From Cupriavidus gilardii (GTDB taxonomy: Bacteria; Pseudomonadota; Gammaproteobacteria; Burkholderiales; Burkholderiaceae): a stretch of DNA of 47,514 nucleotides. A model generated the notes under the pieces. It was not told where the DNA came from and did not search any database. It was given only the letters and a program-made list of their open reading frames with translations. Below, piece by piece: positions 34,455 through 41,821 of this stretch. Both the position numbers and the translations under genes were made by a program. Position 1 is the stretch's first letter. The number at the start of each line of letters is the position of its first letter. The stretch is from assembly GCF_013314895.1 (NCBI RefSeq), contig NZ_JABTYE010000031.1, positions 1-47,514 on the forward strand. The letters are read 5' to 3'.

Positions 34455-35471
34455 TCAATCGATGGTGATCTTGCCGGCCTCGATCACGTTCTTCCAGCGC
34501 TGCAGTTCCTGATTCTCGAACTGCGCGAACTGTTCCGGCGTATTGGCGACGACTTCGAAGCCCGTCTCGGCCAGCTTGGCGCGCATCTTCGGATCGGTCA
34601 GCGAGCTGACCAGCGCGCCATGCAGGCGCGACTTGACGTTGGCGGGCAGTCCGCGCGGCGCGGCGACGGCCTGCCACGAGTAGACCTCGACATCCTTGAC
34701 GCCCGCTTCGGCCAGCGTCGGCACGTCCGGCAGCAGCGGCGAGCGCTTGTCCGAGGTAATCGCCAGCGCCTTCAGCTTGCCGGCCTTGATGTGCTGGATC
34801 ACCGCGTTGATGTTCTGGAACGAGACCTCGACCTGGCCGGCCAGCAGATCCTGGATCGCCGGGCCGCCGCCCTTGTAAGGCACGTGCAGGCCGGTGGTGC
34901 CGGTCTTCTGCCAGAACAGCGCCGCAGTCAGGTGATCGGAAGAGCCGGCACCGGACGAGGCGAAGCTGACCTTGCCGGGGTTCTTCTTCATATGGGCCAC
35001 CAGGTCCTGCACGCTGCGCGCGGCGACCGACGGATTGGCGACCAGCACGTTGGGCGCACGCACCGCGACCGTCAGCAGGTCGAAGTCCTTGACCGGGTCA
35101 TACGGCAGGTTCTTCTGCAGGAAGGGGTTGACCGCATAGACGCCGATCGACGCGATCATGATGGTGTAGCCATCGGGCGGCGCGCGCTTGACCATCGCGG
35201 CGCCGATCGCGCCGGTCGCGCCCGGGCGGTTCTCGATCACGAAGGGCTGGCCCAGCTTTTCGTTCAGCGGCTGCGCCAGCATGCGTGCAATGGTGTCGGT
35301 CGATCCGCCGGGCGGGAACGGCACCACGACCGACACCGGTTTCTGCGGCCAGTCCTGCGCGGCCACGGTACCGCTGGCCAGCAGGCCGCCGGCGAACGCG
35401 CCGGCCAGCACGCCCGCGGACAGCATCAGCCGCGGCAGGCGGCGCACACAGGTGATGAAGGACTTGCTCAT
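34455..35471 (-). CDS. Bug/TctC-family periplasmic substrate-binding protein
   Basis: 338 residues. Signal peptide ends near VAA-QDW (residue 38). The TctC/Bug features are present: VVVPFPPGGSTDTIAR, VIENRPGATGAIGAAMV, and VSFASSGAGSSDHLTA, which hold the carboxylate of the ligand. It lies 48 bp downstream of gudD, so D-glucarate or a related aldarate is the likely ligand (inferred from context). No TctA/TctB membrane partners are in the window. ATG 35471 has AGGAG. Bug proteins are very numerous in Burkholderiales. Confidence 0.92.
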   Translation of the reverse strand: MSKSFITCVRRLPRLMLSAGVLAGAFAGGLLASGTVAAQDWPQKPVSVVVPFPPGGSTDTIARMLAQPLNEKLGQPFVIENRPGATGAIGAAMVKRAPPDGYTIMIASIGVYAVNPFLQKNLPYDPVKDFDLLTVAVRAPNVLVANPSVAARSVQDLVAHMKKNPGKVSFASSGAGSSDHLTAALFWQKTGTTGLHVPYKGGGPAIQDLLAGQVEVSFQNINAVIQHIKAGKLKALAITSDKRSPLLPDVPTLAEAGVKDVEVYSWQAVAAPRGLPANVKSRLHGALVSSLTDPKMRAKLAETGFEVVANTPEQFAQFENQELQRWKNVIEAGKITID

Positions 35472-35519
35472 GTTGTCTCCTGAATCTCTGTTCGTTGTCG
35501 AAGGGATCGCCGGCACCGG

Positions 35520-36872
35520 CTACCGCACCATGCACGGCGCCTTGTTGTCGAATTTCCAGCCGGGGATCAGGAACTGCATCGCCACCGCGTCGTCGCGCGC
35601 GCCCAGTCCCATGCTGCGATAGCACTGATGGGCCTTCTCCAGCTCGGCCATGTCGATCTCGACGCCAAGGCCCGGCCGCGTGGGCACCTGCACCATGCCG
35701 CCTTCGATCTTCAACGGCTCTTTCGTCAGCCGCTGGCCGTCCTGCCAGATCCAGTGCGTGTCGATCGCGGTGATCCGTCCCGGCGCGGCCGCGGCCACAT
35801 GGGTGAACATCGCCAGCGAGATGTCGAAGTGGTTGTTCGAATGCGAGCCCCATGTGAGACCCCACTCCGCGCACATCTGCGCGACGCGCACGGAGCCCTG
35901 CATGGTCCAGAAGTGCGGATCGGCCAGCGGGATGTCGACCGACTGCAGGCGCACCGCATGGCCCATCTGCCGCCAGTCGGTGGCAATCATGTTGGTTGCG
36001 GTCGGCAGCCCGGTGGCGGTGCGGAATTCGGCCATGATCTCGCGGCCCGAATAGCCGTCCTCGGCGCCGCACGGATCCTCGGCATAGGCCAGCACGCCAT
36101 GCTTGTCGCGGCACAGCCGGATCGCCTCGGCCAGCGACCAGGCGCCGTTCGGATCGAGCGTGATGCGCGCCTTGGGAAAGCGCTCGGCCAACGCGACGAT
36201 CGCTTCCATCTCTTCGTCGCCGCGCAGCACCCCGCCCTTGAGCTTGAAATCGTTGAAGCCGTAGCGCTGGTAGGCCGCCTCGGCCAGGCGCACCACCGCC
36301 TCTGGCGTCATCGCCTCTTCATTGCGCAGCCGGAACCAGGCGTCGTCGGCATCGGGCTCCTCGCGATATGGCAGCGTGGTGCGCTTGCGATCGCCGATAT
36401 AGAACAGATAGCCGAGCATCTCGACGGCGTCGCGCTGCTGCCCTTCGCCGAGCAGCGCGGCGACCGGTACCTCCAGATGCTTGCCCAGCAGATCGAGCAG
36501 CGCCGCTTCCAGCGCGGTGACCGCATGGATCGTGATGCGCAGATCGAAGGTCTGCAGGCCGCGACCGCCGGCATCGCGGCTGGCGAAGGCCTGGCGCACG
36601 CGGTTGAGCACCGCCTGCCAGGCGCCGATCGGCTGCCCGACCACCAACGGGCGCGCGTCCTCCAGCGTTTGACGGATGCCCTCGCCCCCCGGCACTTCGC
36701 CGACGCCGGTGCGGCCCGCGCTGTCCTTGAGCAGCACCACATTGCGCGTGAAGAACGGGCCATGGGCGCCGGACAGGTTCATCAGCATGCTGTCGTGGCC
36801 GGCGACCGGGATCACGGTCAGTTCGGTGACGACGGGCGTGGCGCCCGCGGCGGAGATCGATTGGTCTGTCAT
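35520..36872 (-). CDS. gudD: D-glucarate dehydratase
   Basis: 450 residues, enolase superfamily. It dehydrates D-glucarate to 5-keto-4-deoxy-D-glucarate. Catalytic residues fit the E. coli enzyme with a constant offset of five: KxK at K210 and K212 (NDFKLKGG), metal ligands D240 (LDPNGAW), E265/D266 (AEDPCG) and N294, D318 and H344 (WGSHSNNHFD). ATG 36872 gives MTDQSISAAG; the ribosome site is modest. Followed by the Bug protein gene in one transcript. Its promoter region is shared with the divergent GntR regulator. Confidence 0.95.
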   Translation of the reverse strand: MTDQSISAAGATPVVTELTVIPVAGHDSMLMNLSGAHGPFFTRNVVLLKDSAGRTGVGEVPGGEGIRQTLEDARPLVVGQPIGAWQAVLNRVRQAFASRDAGGRGLQTFDLRITIHAVTALEAALLDLLGKHLEVPVAALLGEGQQRDAVEMLGYLFYIGDRKRTTLPYREEPDADDAWFRLRNEEAMTPEAVVRLAEAAYQRYGFNDFKLKGGVLRGDEEMEAIVALAERFPKARITLDPNGAWSLAEAIRLCRDKHGVLAYAEDPCGAEDGYSGREIMAEFRTATGLPTATNMIATDWRQMGHAVRLQSVDIPLADPHFWTMQGSVRVAQMCAEWGLTWGSHSNNHFDISLAMFTHVAAAAPGRITAIDTHWIWQDGQRLTKEPLKIEGGMVQVPTRPGLGVEIDMAELEKAHQCYRSMGLGARDDAVAMQFLIPGWKFDNKAPCMVR

Positions 36873-36982
36873 GAGGCGTCTCGGAATGCTGTCTCGGATG
36901 GCGTCGTCATCCGCGTCTCAACGGCGCGCCGGACGGCGGCATGAGCGGGACGAGATAGGAATAAGCAACGTCGGTTATCAGT

Positions 36983-37001
36983 CGTCGTATAACTTACGAC
37001 G
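36983..37001. promoter_or_regulatory. Inverted repeat, candidate GntR operator A
   Basis: CGTCGTA (36983-36989) and TACGACG (36995-37001), 5-nt spacer, directly before a TATAAT box, in the gudD/gntR divergent gap. The heptamer CTTACGA (36993-36999) recurs before kdgD. The regulator probably represses both sides, including itself. Confidence 0.65.
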
Positions 37002-37004
37002 CAG

Positions 37005-37010
37005 TATAAT
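37005..37010 (+). promoter_or_regulatory. Candidate -10 box of gntR
   Basis: Perfect TATAAT 38 bp before the regulator start. The operator-like repeat occupies the expected spacer and -35 region, so bound regulator would block polymerase. Confidence 0.6.
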
Positions 37011-37048
37011 GAGCCGTTCCAGAACCGGTCAAGCACCGTACTTACCCT

Positions 37049-37801
37049 ATGAAAGCCTCGACCTTGGCCCCCAATCCGCTTCGTCGCCGCGGCCGCACGC
37101 TGGCCGAAGAAGCGGTCGCCAGCCTGACCGACAGCATTCGCCAGGGCACGCTGCGCCCCGGCGACAAGCTGCCCACCGAATCGGAAATCATGGCCACGCT
37201 CGGCGTCAGCCGCACGGTGGTGCGAGAAGCGCTGTCGAGGCTGCAGGCGAGCGGCCTGGTCGAGACCCGCCACGGCATCGGCACCTTCGTGCTGACGCCC
37301 CCTCCCGCTGAATCGGCCTCCCCTTTCCGCATCGATCCGTCGGCGATGGTCACTGCGATGGACGTGCTGGCGATGCTGGAATTTCGCGTCAGCATCGAGG
37401 CCGAAGCGGCCGGTCTGGCGGCCGTGCGACGCAGCGACGGCGATCTGGCCGAGATGCGGCGCGCGCTGGACGAACTCAAGCGCACCGCCGCCTCGGGCGG
37501 CGATTCGGTGGCGTCGGACTTCGCCTTCCACCTGGCCGTGGCGCGCGCCACCGGCAACCGCTACTTCAGCGAGATGCTGGGCCACCTGGGCACTTCGGTG
37601 ATTCCGCGCGGCCGTCTGCACGTGACGCCCGGCGATAGGGAGCAGTATCTGGAGCGGGTCAATTTCGAGCACGACAGCATCTACGATGCGATCGAGCGCC
37701 GCGATCCCGATGGCGCCAAGGCGGCGATGCGCATGCATCTGACCAACAGCCGCGAGCGCCTGCGCAAGGCGTCGGCCGCCGCCGCCAGCACGCCGAGCTG
37801 A
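37049..37801 (+). CDS. GntR-family regulator, FadR subfamily (glucarate locus)
   Basis: 250 residues. Residues ~15-80 are a winged helix (LAEEAVASLTDSIRQGTLRPGDKLPTESE in pieces, LGVSRTVVREALSRLQASGLVETRHGIGTFV). Residues ~105-240 are the all-helical FCD-type ligand domain with metal-binding-type residues (EFRVSIEAEAA, DFAFHLAVARATGN, FEHDSIYDAIERRDP). It very likely senses glucarate or a pathway intermediate and controls gudD and kdgD. ATG 37049 has no strong ribosome site. It is flanked by operator-like sites and followed by an octamer array. Confidence 0.9.
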   Translation: MKASTLAPNPLRRRGRTLAEEAVASLTDSIRQGTLRPGDKLPTESEIMATLGVSRTVVREALSRLQASGLVETRHGIGTFVLTPPPAESASPFRIDPSAMVTAMDVLAMLEFRVSIEAEAAGLAAVRRSDGDLAEMRRALDELKRTAASGGDSVASDFAFHLAVARATGNRYFSEMLGHLGTSVIPRGRLHVTPGDREQYLERVNFEHDSIYDAIERRDPDGAKAAMRMHLTNSRERLRKASAAAASTPS

Positions 37802-37810
37802 ACTCCACGC

Positions 37811-37898
37811 ACGCCAAAACGCCAAAACGCCAAGACGCCGATACGCCGATACGCCGATACGCCGATACGCCAAAACGCCGATACGCCGACACGTCGAT
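37811..37898. repeat. 8-bp tandem array, 11 copies, between gntR and kdgD
   Basis: Eleven consecutive octamers: ACGCCAAA, ACGCCAAA, ACGCCAAG, four ACGCCGAT, ACGCCAAA, ACGCCGAT, ACGCCGAC, ACGTCGAT. It begins 10 bp after the regulator stop and ends about 60 bp before the second operator-like site. It is in no gene. No hairpin is obvious. Confidence 0.93.
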
Positions 37899-37951
37899 AT
37901 GCCTGCCGAGGGTTAACCCCTGAGCCGATCCTCTTGCGCTGTAGTTGTATG

Positions 37952-37965
37952 ATGTCTTACGATAT
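37952..37965 (+). promoter_or_regulatory. Near-palindrome before kdgD, candidate operator B with promoter
   Basis: ATGTCTTACGATAT is palindromic at most positions and contains CTTACGA, as in operator A. It overlaps a weak promoter: TTGCGC (37934-37939), 18 bp, TACGAT (37958-37963). The distance to the kdgD start is ~97 bp. Confidence 0.55.
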
Positions 37966-38061
37966 CGATCATCGAACGGCACTTCGCCATGCAGGCGCCG
38001 CCGCCCTCGTCCAACGTTGCGCATTCGGGCAGGACGCCCGGCCTTTTCATCGGAAACCACC

Positions 38062-38979
38062 ATGTCCCTGAACCCCCAAGACCTCAAACAGATCATCAGC
38101 GCCGGCCTGCTGTCGTTCCCGGTGACCGATTTCGACGCCAACGGCGACTTCGCCGCGGCCTCCTACGCCAGGCGCCTCGAATGGCTGGCCCCGTACGGCG
38201 CCAGCGCGCTGTTCGCCGCCGGCGGCACCGGCGAGTTCTTCTCGCTGGCCCCGAACGAGTACAGCGACATCATCCGCACCGCGGTAGACACCTGCCGCGG
38301 CAAGGTGCCGATCATCGCCGGCGCCGGCGGCCCGACGCGCGTGGCCATCGCCTATGCGCAGGAAGCCGAGCGTCTGGGCGCCCATGGCGTGCTGCTGCTG
38401 CCCCACTACCTGACCGAGGCCAGCCCCGAAGGCATCGCCAACCATGTGGAAGCGGTCTGCCGCTCGGTGTCGTGCGGCGTGATCGTCTACAACCGCGCGG
38501 TGTGCCGCCTGAACGCGGTGCAGCTGGAACGGCTGGCCGAGCGTTGCCCGAACCTGATTGGCTACAAGGACGGCCTGGGCGACATCGAACTGATGGTGTC
38601 GATCCGCCGCCGGCTGGGCGAGCGCTTCGCCTATCTGGGCGGGCTGCCGACCGCCGAGGTCTATGCGGCCGCCTATCGCGCGCTGGGCGTGCCGGTCTAC
38701 TCGTCGGCGGTGTTCAACTTCATCCCGAAGACCGCGATGGACTTCTATCGCGCCATCGCCGCCGAGGATCACGAGACCGTCGGCCGCCTGATCGATACCT
38801 TCTTCCTGCCCTACCTCGACATCCGCAACCGCAAGCAGGGCTACGCGGTCAGCATCATCAAGGCGGGCGCCCGCCTCGTGGGCCACGACGCCGGCCCGGT
38901 GCGCGCCCCGCTGACCGATCTGAGCGAAGAGGAATGCGCGATGCTTCAGCAGCTGATCGACAAGGTCGGCGGCCAGTAA
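38062..38979 (+). CDS. kdgD: 5-dehydro-4-deoxyglucarate dehydratase
   Basis: 305 residues, DHDPS/NAL aldolase fold. It dehydrates and decarboxylates 5-keto-4-deoxy-D-glucarate to alpha-ketoglutarate semialdehyde. The Schiff-base lysine is K169 (LIGYKDGLGD) and the partner tyrosine Y143 (IVYNRA); the GTGE motif (55-58) binds the substrate carboxylate. ATG 38062 follows GGAAACCACC, weakly purine-rich. It is the first plus-strand enzyme of the glucarate locus. Confidence 0.95.
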   Translation: MSLNPQDLKQIISAGLLSFPVTDFDANGDFAAASYARRLEWLAPYGASALFAAGGTGEFFSLAPNEYSDIIRTAVDTCRGKVPIIAGAGGPTRVAIAYAQEAERLGAHGVLLLPHYLTEASPEGIANHVEAVCRSVSCGVIVYNRAVCRLNAVQLERLAERCPNLIGYKDGLGDIELMVSIRRRLGERFAYLGGLPTAEVYAAAYRALGVPVYSSAVFNFIPKTAMDFYRAIAAEDHETVGRLIDTFFLPYLDIRNRKQGYAVSIIKAGARLVGHDAGPVRAPLTDLSEEECAMLQQLIDKVGGQ

Positions 38980-39041
38980 TGCCGTTCGTGCGCGCGCTGC
39001 GCCCGGCCAAGGCCGGCGCGGCGCGCGCCTTGATGCCCCAC

Positions 39042-39086
39042 GGCGCATCGGCTGCCCAGGTGTTGAACCGCGGCAGCCGATGCGCC
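39042..39086. promoter_or_regulatory. Perfect 15-bp inverted repeat in kdgD-aldehyde dehydrogenase gap
   Basis: GGCGCATCGGCTGCC (39042-39056) and GGCAGCCGATGCGCC (39072-39086) are exact reverse complements with a 15-nt loop. It ends 23 bp before the dehydrogenase ATG. A shorter hairpin CCGGCC-AA-GGCCGG (39003-39016) lies just upstream. With only TTTT nine bases later, it is a poor terminator; an attenuator, mRNA-stabilising element or operator are options. Confidence 0.85.
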
Positions 39087-39109
39087 ATCGACGTTTTCAG
39101 GAGAAGCCA

Positions 39110-40687
39110 ATGAAGATCACCGGAGAAATGCTGATATGCGCCAGCGCCGTGCGCGGCCAGGACGCCGTGCTGCAGGCGATCGATCCTGCCACCGGCGCGA
39201 CGCTGGGCCCCGACTTTCATGGCGGCGGCGCGGCCGAGGTCGACCGCGCCTGCGTGCTGGCCGAACAAGCCTTCGACGCATTCCGCGACACGCTGCCGGA
39301 ACAGCGCGCCGCCTTTCTGGAGCGCATCGCCGATGGCATCGAAGCGCTCGGCGACACGCTGATCGAGCGCGCCCATCGCGAAAGCGGCCTGCCGCTGGCA
39401 CGCCTGCAGAGCGAGCGCGGCCGCACCGCCAATCAGCTGCGTCTGTTCGCACGCGTGCTGCGCGACGGCCGCTGGCAGCAGGCCACCTGGGACAGCGCGC
39501 TGCCCGAGCGCACCCCGCCGCGGCCGGATCTGCGCATGCAGAACATCGCGCTGGGCCCGGTGGCGGTGTTCGGCGCCAGCAACTTCCCGCTCGCGTTCTC
39601 GGTGGCCGGCGGCGATACCGCGTCGGCGCTGGCCGCGGGCTGCCCCGTGGTCGCCAAATCCCATCCCGCCCATCTGGGCACCTCGGAGCTGGTCGGCCGC
39701 GTGATTCAGCAGGCCGTGGCCGATGCCGGCCTGCCCGAAGGCGTGTTCTCGCTGGTGCTGGGCGCCGGCAACGAGATCGGCACCGCGCTGGTCGCGCACC
39801 CGGCGATCCAGGCGGTGGGCTTCACCGGCTCGCGCGGCGGCGGCCTGGCGTTGGCGCGCGTCGCGCAGCAGCGTCCGCAGCCGATCCCGGTCTATGCCGA
39901 GATGAGCAGCATCAATCCGGTCTTTCTGATGCCCGCGGCACTGGCCGCGCGCGGCGAACGTATCGCCGCCGAGCTGATCGACTCGCTGGTGATGGGGGTC
40001 GGCCAGTTCTGCACCAACCCGGGCCTGGTGATCGCCATCGACAGCCCGGCGCTGGCCGCCTTCCGCGCCGCCGCGGTGCAGGCGCTGGGCGGCAAACCCG
40101 CCGGCACGATGCTGACGCCGGGCATCCATCAGGCCTATCAGCAAGGCGTGGCGAAGCTCGGCGAGATCAACGGGCTGCAGCGCATCGGCACGGGCCTGGC
40201 CGGCAGCGGCCCAAACCAGGCCTGCGCCGCGATGTTCGAGACCAGCGCCGCGCAGTTCATCGCCGACCATCGGATGCAGGCCGAGGTGTTCGGTCCGTCT
40301 TCGGTGCTGGTGATCTGCCGGGACATCGATGAGATGACCGCGCTGACGCGCAGTCTGGAGGGACAGCTGACGGCCACCGTGCACGCCGATGCCGACGACT
40401 ACGCGGCGGCCCGCCAGCTGCTGCCGACGCTCGAGCGCAAGGTCGGCCGCGTGCTGTTCAACGGCTATCCGACCGGTGTCGAGGTCTCGTACGCGATGGT
40501 CCACGGCGGCCCCTTCCCGGCCACCTCCGACGCCCGCACGACCTCGGTCGGCGCCGCGGCAATCGCGCGCTTCCTGCGCCCGGTCTGCTATCAGAACGTG
40601 CCGGCCGAACTGCTGCCGCCGGCGTTGCGGGACGACAATCCGCTGGGACTGTGGCGGCTGCGGGACGGAGAACTGGGCCGGGCCTGA
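39110..40687 (+). CDS. Alpha-ketoglutaric semialdehyde (2,5-dioxovalerate) dehydrogenase
   Basis: 525 residues, aldehyde dehydrogenase superfamily. It oxidises the product of KdgD to 2-oxoglutarate with NAD(P)+. N158 (FGASNFPLAFSVAGGD), the general base E264 (VYAEMSS) and the nucleophile C301 (GVGQFCTNPG) are all present. The N-terminus is longer than in usual ALDHs, as in KGSADH type-II/III enzymes, which lack an oligomerisation tail. ATG 39110 has a CAGGAG site. It is 130 bp after kdgD with a strong hairpin between. Function is well supported by its place in the locus. Confidence 0.93.
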   Translation: MKITGEMLICASAVRGQDAVLQAIDPATGATLGPDFHGGGAAEVDRACVLAEQAFDAFRDTLPEQRAAFLERIADGIEALGDTLIERAHRESGLPLARLQSERGRTANQLRLFARVLRDGRWQQATWDSALPERTPPRPDLRMQNIALGPVAVFGASNFPLAFSVAGGDTASALAAGCPVVAKSHPAHLGTSELVGRVIQQAVADAGLPEGVFSLVLGAGNEIGTALVAHPAIQAVGFTGSRGGGLALARVAQQRPQPIPVYAEMSSINPVFLMPAALAARGERIAAELIDSLVMGVGQFCTNPGLVIAIDSPALAAFRAAAVQALGGKPAGTMLTPGIHQAYQQGVAKLGEINGLQRIGTGLAGSGPNQACAAMFETSAAQFIADHRMQAEVFGPSSVLVICRDIDEMTALTRSLEGQLTATVHADADDYAAARQLLPTLERKVGRVLFNGYPTGVEVSYAMVHGGPFPATSDARTTSVGAAAIARFLRPVCYQNVPAELLPPALRDDNPLGLWRLRDGELGRA

Positions 40688-40804
40688 CCGCTGGCCCGGG
40701 TGGGCGCGACTGTGTGATCCATCCCACAGTCGGTGCAGGGCGACGCCCGTACAGTGACATCGTCACCGTAACGCGTCGCCCGCCTGCGACCGAGGATCGC
40801 CATC

Positions 40805-41770
40805 ATGACCACCCCGCCGCGTGCCCTGCGCATCCCGCCCGAATCCGCCCATGTCGTGGTGGTCGGGCCGGTGCGAAATTGCGCCGCGACGATCGCGCGC
40901 GAAGTGGCACACCTGCGGCAGGTACTTTCCCGCTTCGCCTCTGTCAGCTTCCTGCTGGTCGAGAGCGACTCGAGCGACGATTCGGTGCAGCAGCTGCGGC
41001 AGCTCGCCGCGCAGGTGCCGGGCTTTGCCTTCGAATCGATGGGCACGCTGCGCGACCGCCATCCGACCCGGTGCGAGCGCATCGCGATCTGCCGCAACGT
41101 CTATGTCGAACGCCTGGCCAGCGACCCGCGCTACGCGCATGTCGACTACGTGATCGCCGCCGACCTCGACGACATCAACCATGGCCTGAGCGCCGAGGCG
41201 GTGCTCAGCTGCTGGCGCAGCGAGGTCGACTGGGCCGGCATGACGGCCAATCAGCGGCTGGGCTACTACGACATCTGGGCCTTGCGCCATCCGGCCTGGT
41301 CGCCGGTCGATTGCTGGGCGGCCTATCGCGACATCGTCGATGTGGTGGGCCACCGCCAGGCGCTGGAGCTGTGCGTCGCCTCCAAGCAGATCCGCGTGCC
41401 GGCCAATGCCGCGCCGATCGAGGTTGAATCCGCGTTCGGCGGCTTCGCGGTCTACCGGCGCGATGCCTTCGTCAAGGGACGCTATATCGGCCTGGACGCC
41501 GATGGCCAGGAGATCAACGAGCACGTGTCGTTTCACGCGGACCTGCGTGCGCAAGGGCATCGGCTCTATATCAATCCGGCGATGATCAACGCCGATTTCA
41601 CCGAGCACACCTATCACAAGACGCGGTTCGGCCATCTGCGCAAGGAGGTGATGTGGCGGGTGCGCGAGACCGCCGACTACCTGCACTGCCGGGAGCAGCT
41701 GGAATCGGCGATCGACGCGGTCAAGAAGTGGTGGGCCGGGTCGATGCAGCATCCCGGCAAGCTGCGCTGA
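40805..41770 (+). CDS. Glycosyltransferase-like protein (GT-A type, orphan)
   Basis: 321 residues. The start VVVVGPVRNCAATIAREV resembles the nucleotide-sugar-binding strand of GT2-like enzymes; SFLLVESDSSDDSV and CERIAICRNVYVERL follow, and AADLDDIN provides a DxD-like acidic motif at about 119-126. WAGMTANQRLGYYDIWALRHPAW is reminiscent of the CAP59/Anp1-type mannosyltransferases, but I cannot assign a family with certainty. It lacks membrane segments. It is 117 bp after the dehydrogenase gene and is probably a separate unit: the gap holds a GACTGTG/CACAGTC repeat (40708-40731) and GTGAC-ATC-GTCAC (40754-40766). ATG 40805. Confidence 0.65.
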   Translation: MTTPPRALRIPPESAHVVVVGPVRNCAATIAREVAHLRQVLSRFASVSFLLVESDSSDDSVQQLRQLAAQVPGFAFESMGTLRDRHPTRCERIAICRNVYVERLASDPRYAHVDYVIAADLDDINHGLSAEAVLSCWRSEVDWAGMTANQRLGYYDIWALRHPAWSPVDCWAAYRDIVDVVGHRQALELCVASKQIRVPANAAPIEVESAFGGFAVYRRDAFVKGRYIGLDADGQEINEHVSFHADLRAQGHRLYINPAMINADFTEHTYHKTRFGHLRKEVMWRVRETADYLHCREQLESAIDAVKKWWAGSMQHPGKLR

Positions 41771-41779
41771 GGCTCGACA

Positions 41780-41805
41780 CCCGGTGCCGAAGTCCGGGCA
41801 CCGGG
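41780..41805. terminator. Hairpin between convergent genes
   Basis: CCCGGTGCC (41780-41788) and GGCACCGGG (41797-41805), 8-nt loop. No T-run; a possible shared terminator for the glycosyltransferase gene and the ABC operon. Confidence 0.5.
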
Positions 41806-41821
41806 CGGCAAACGGCCTCGG

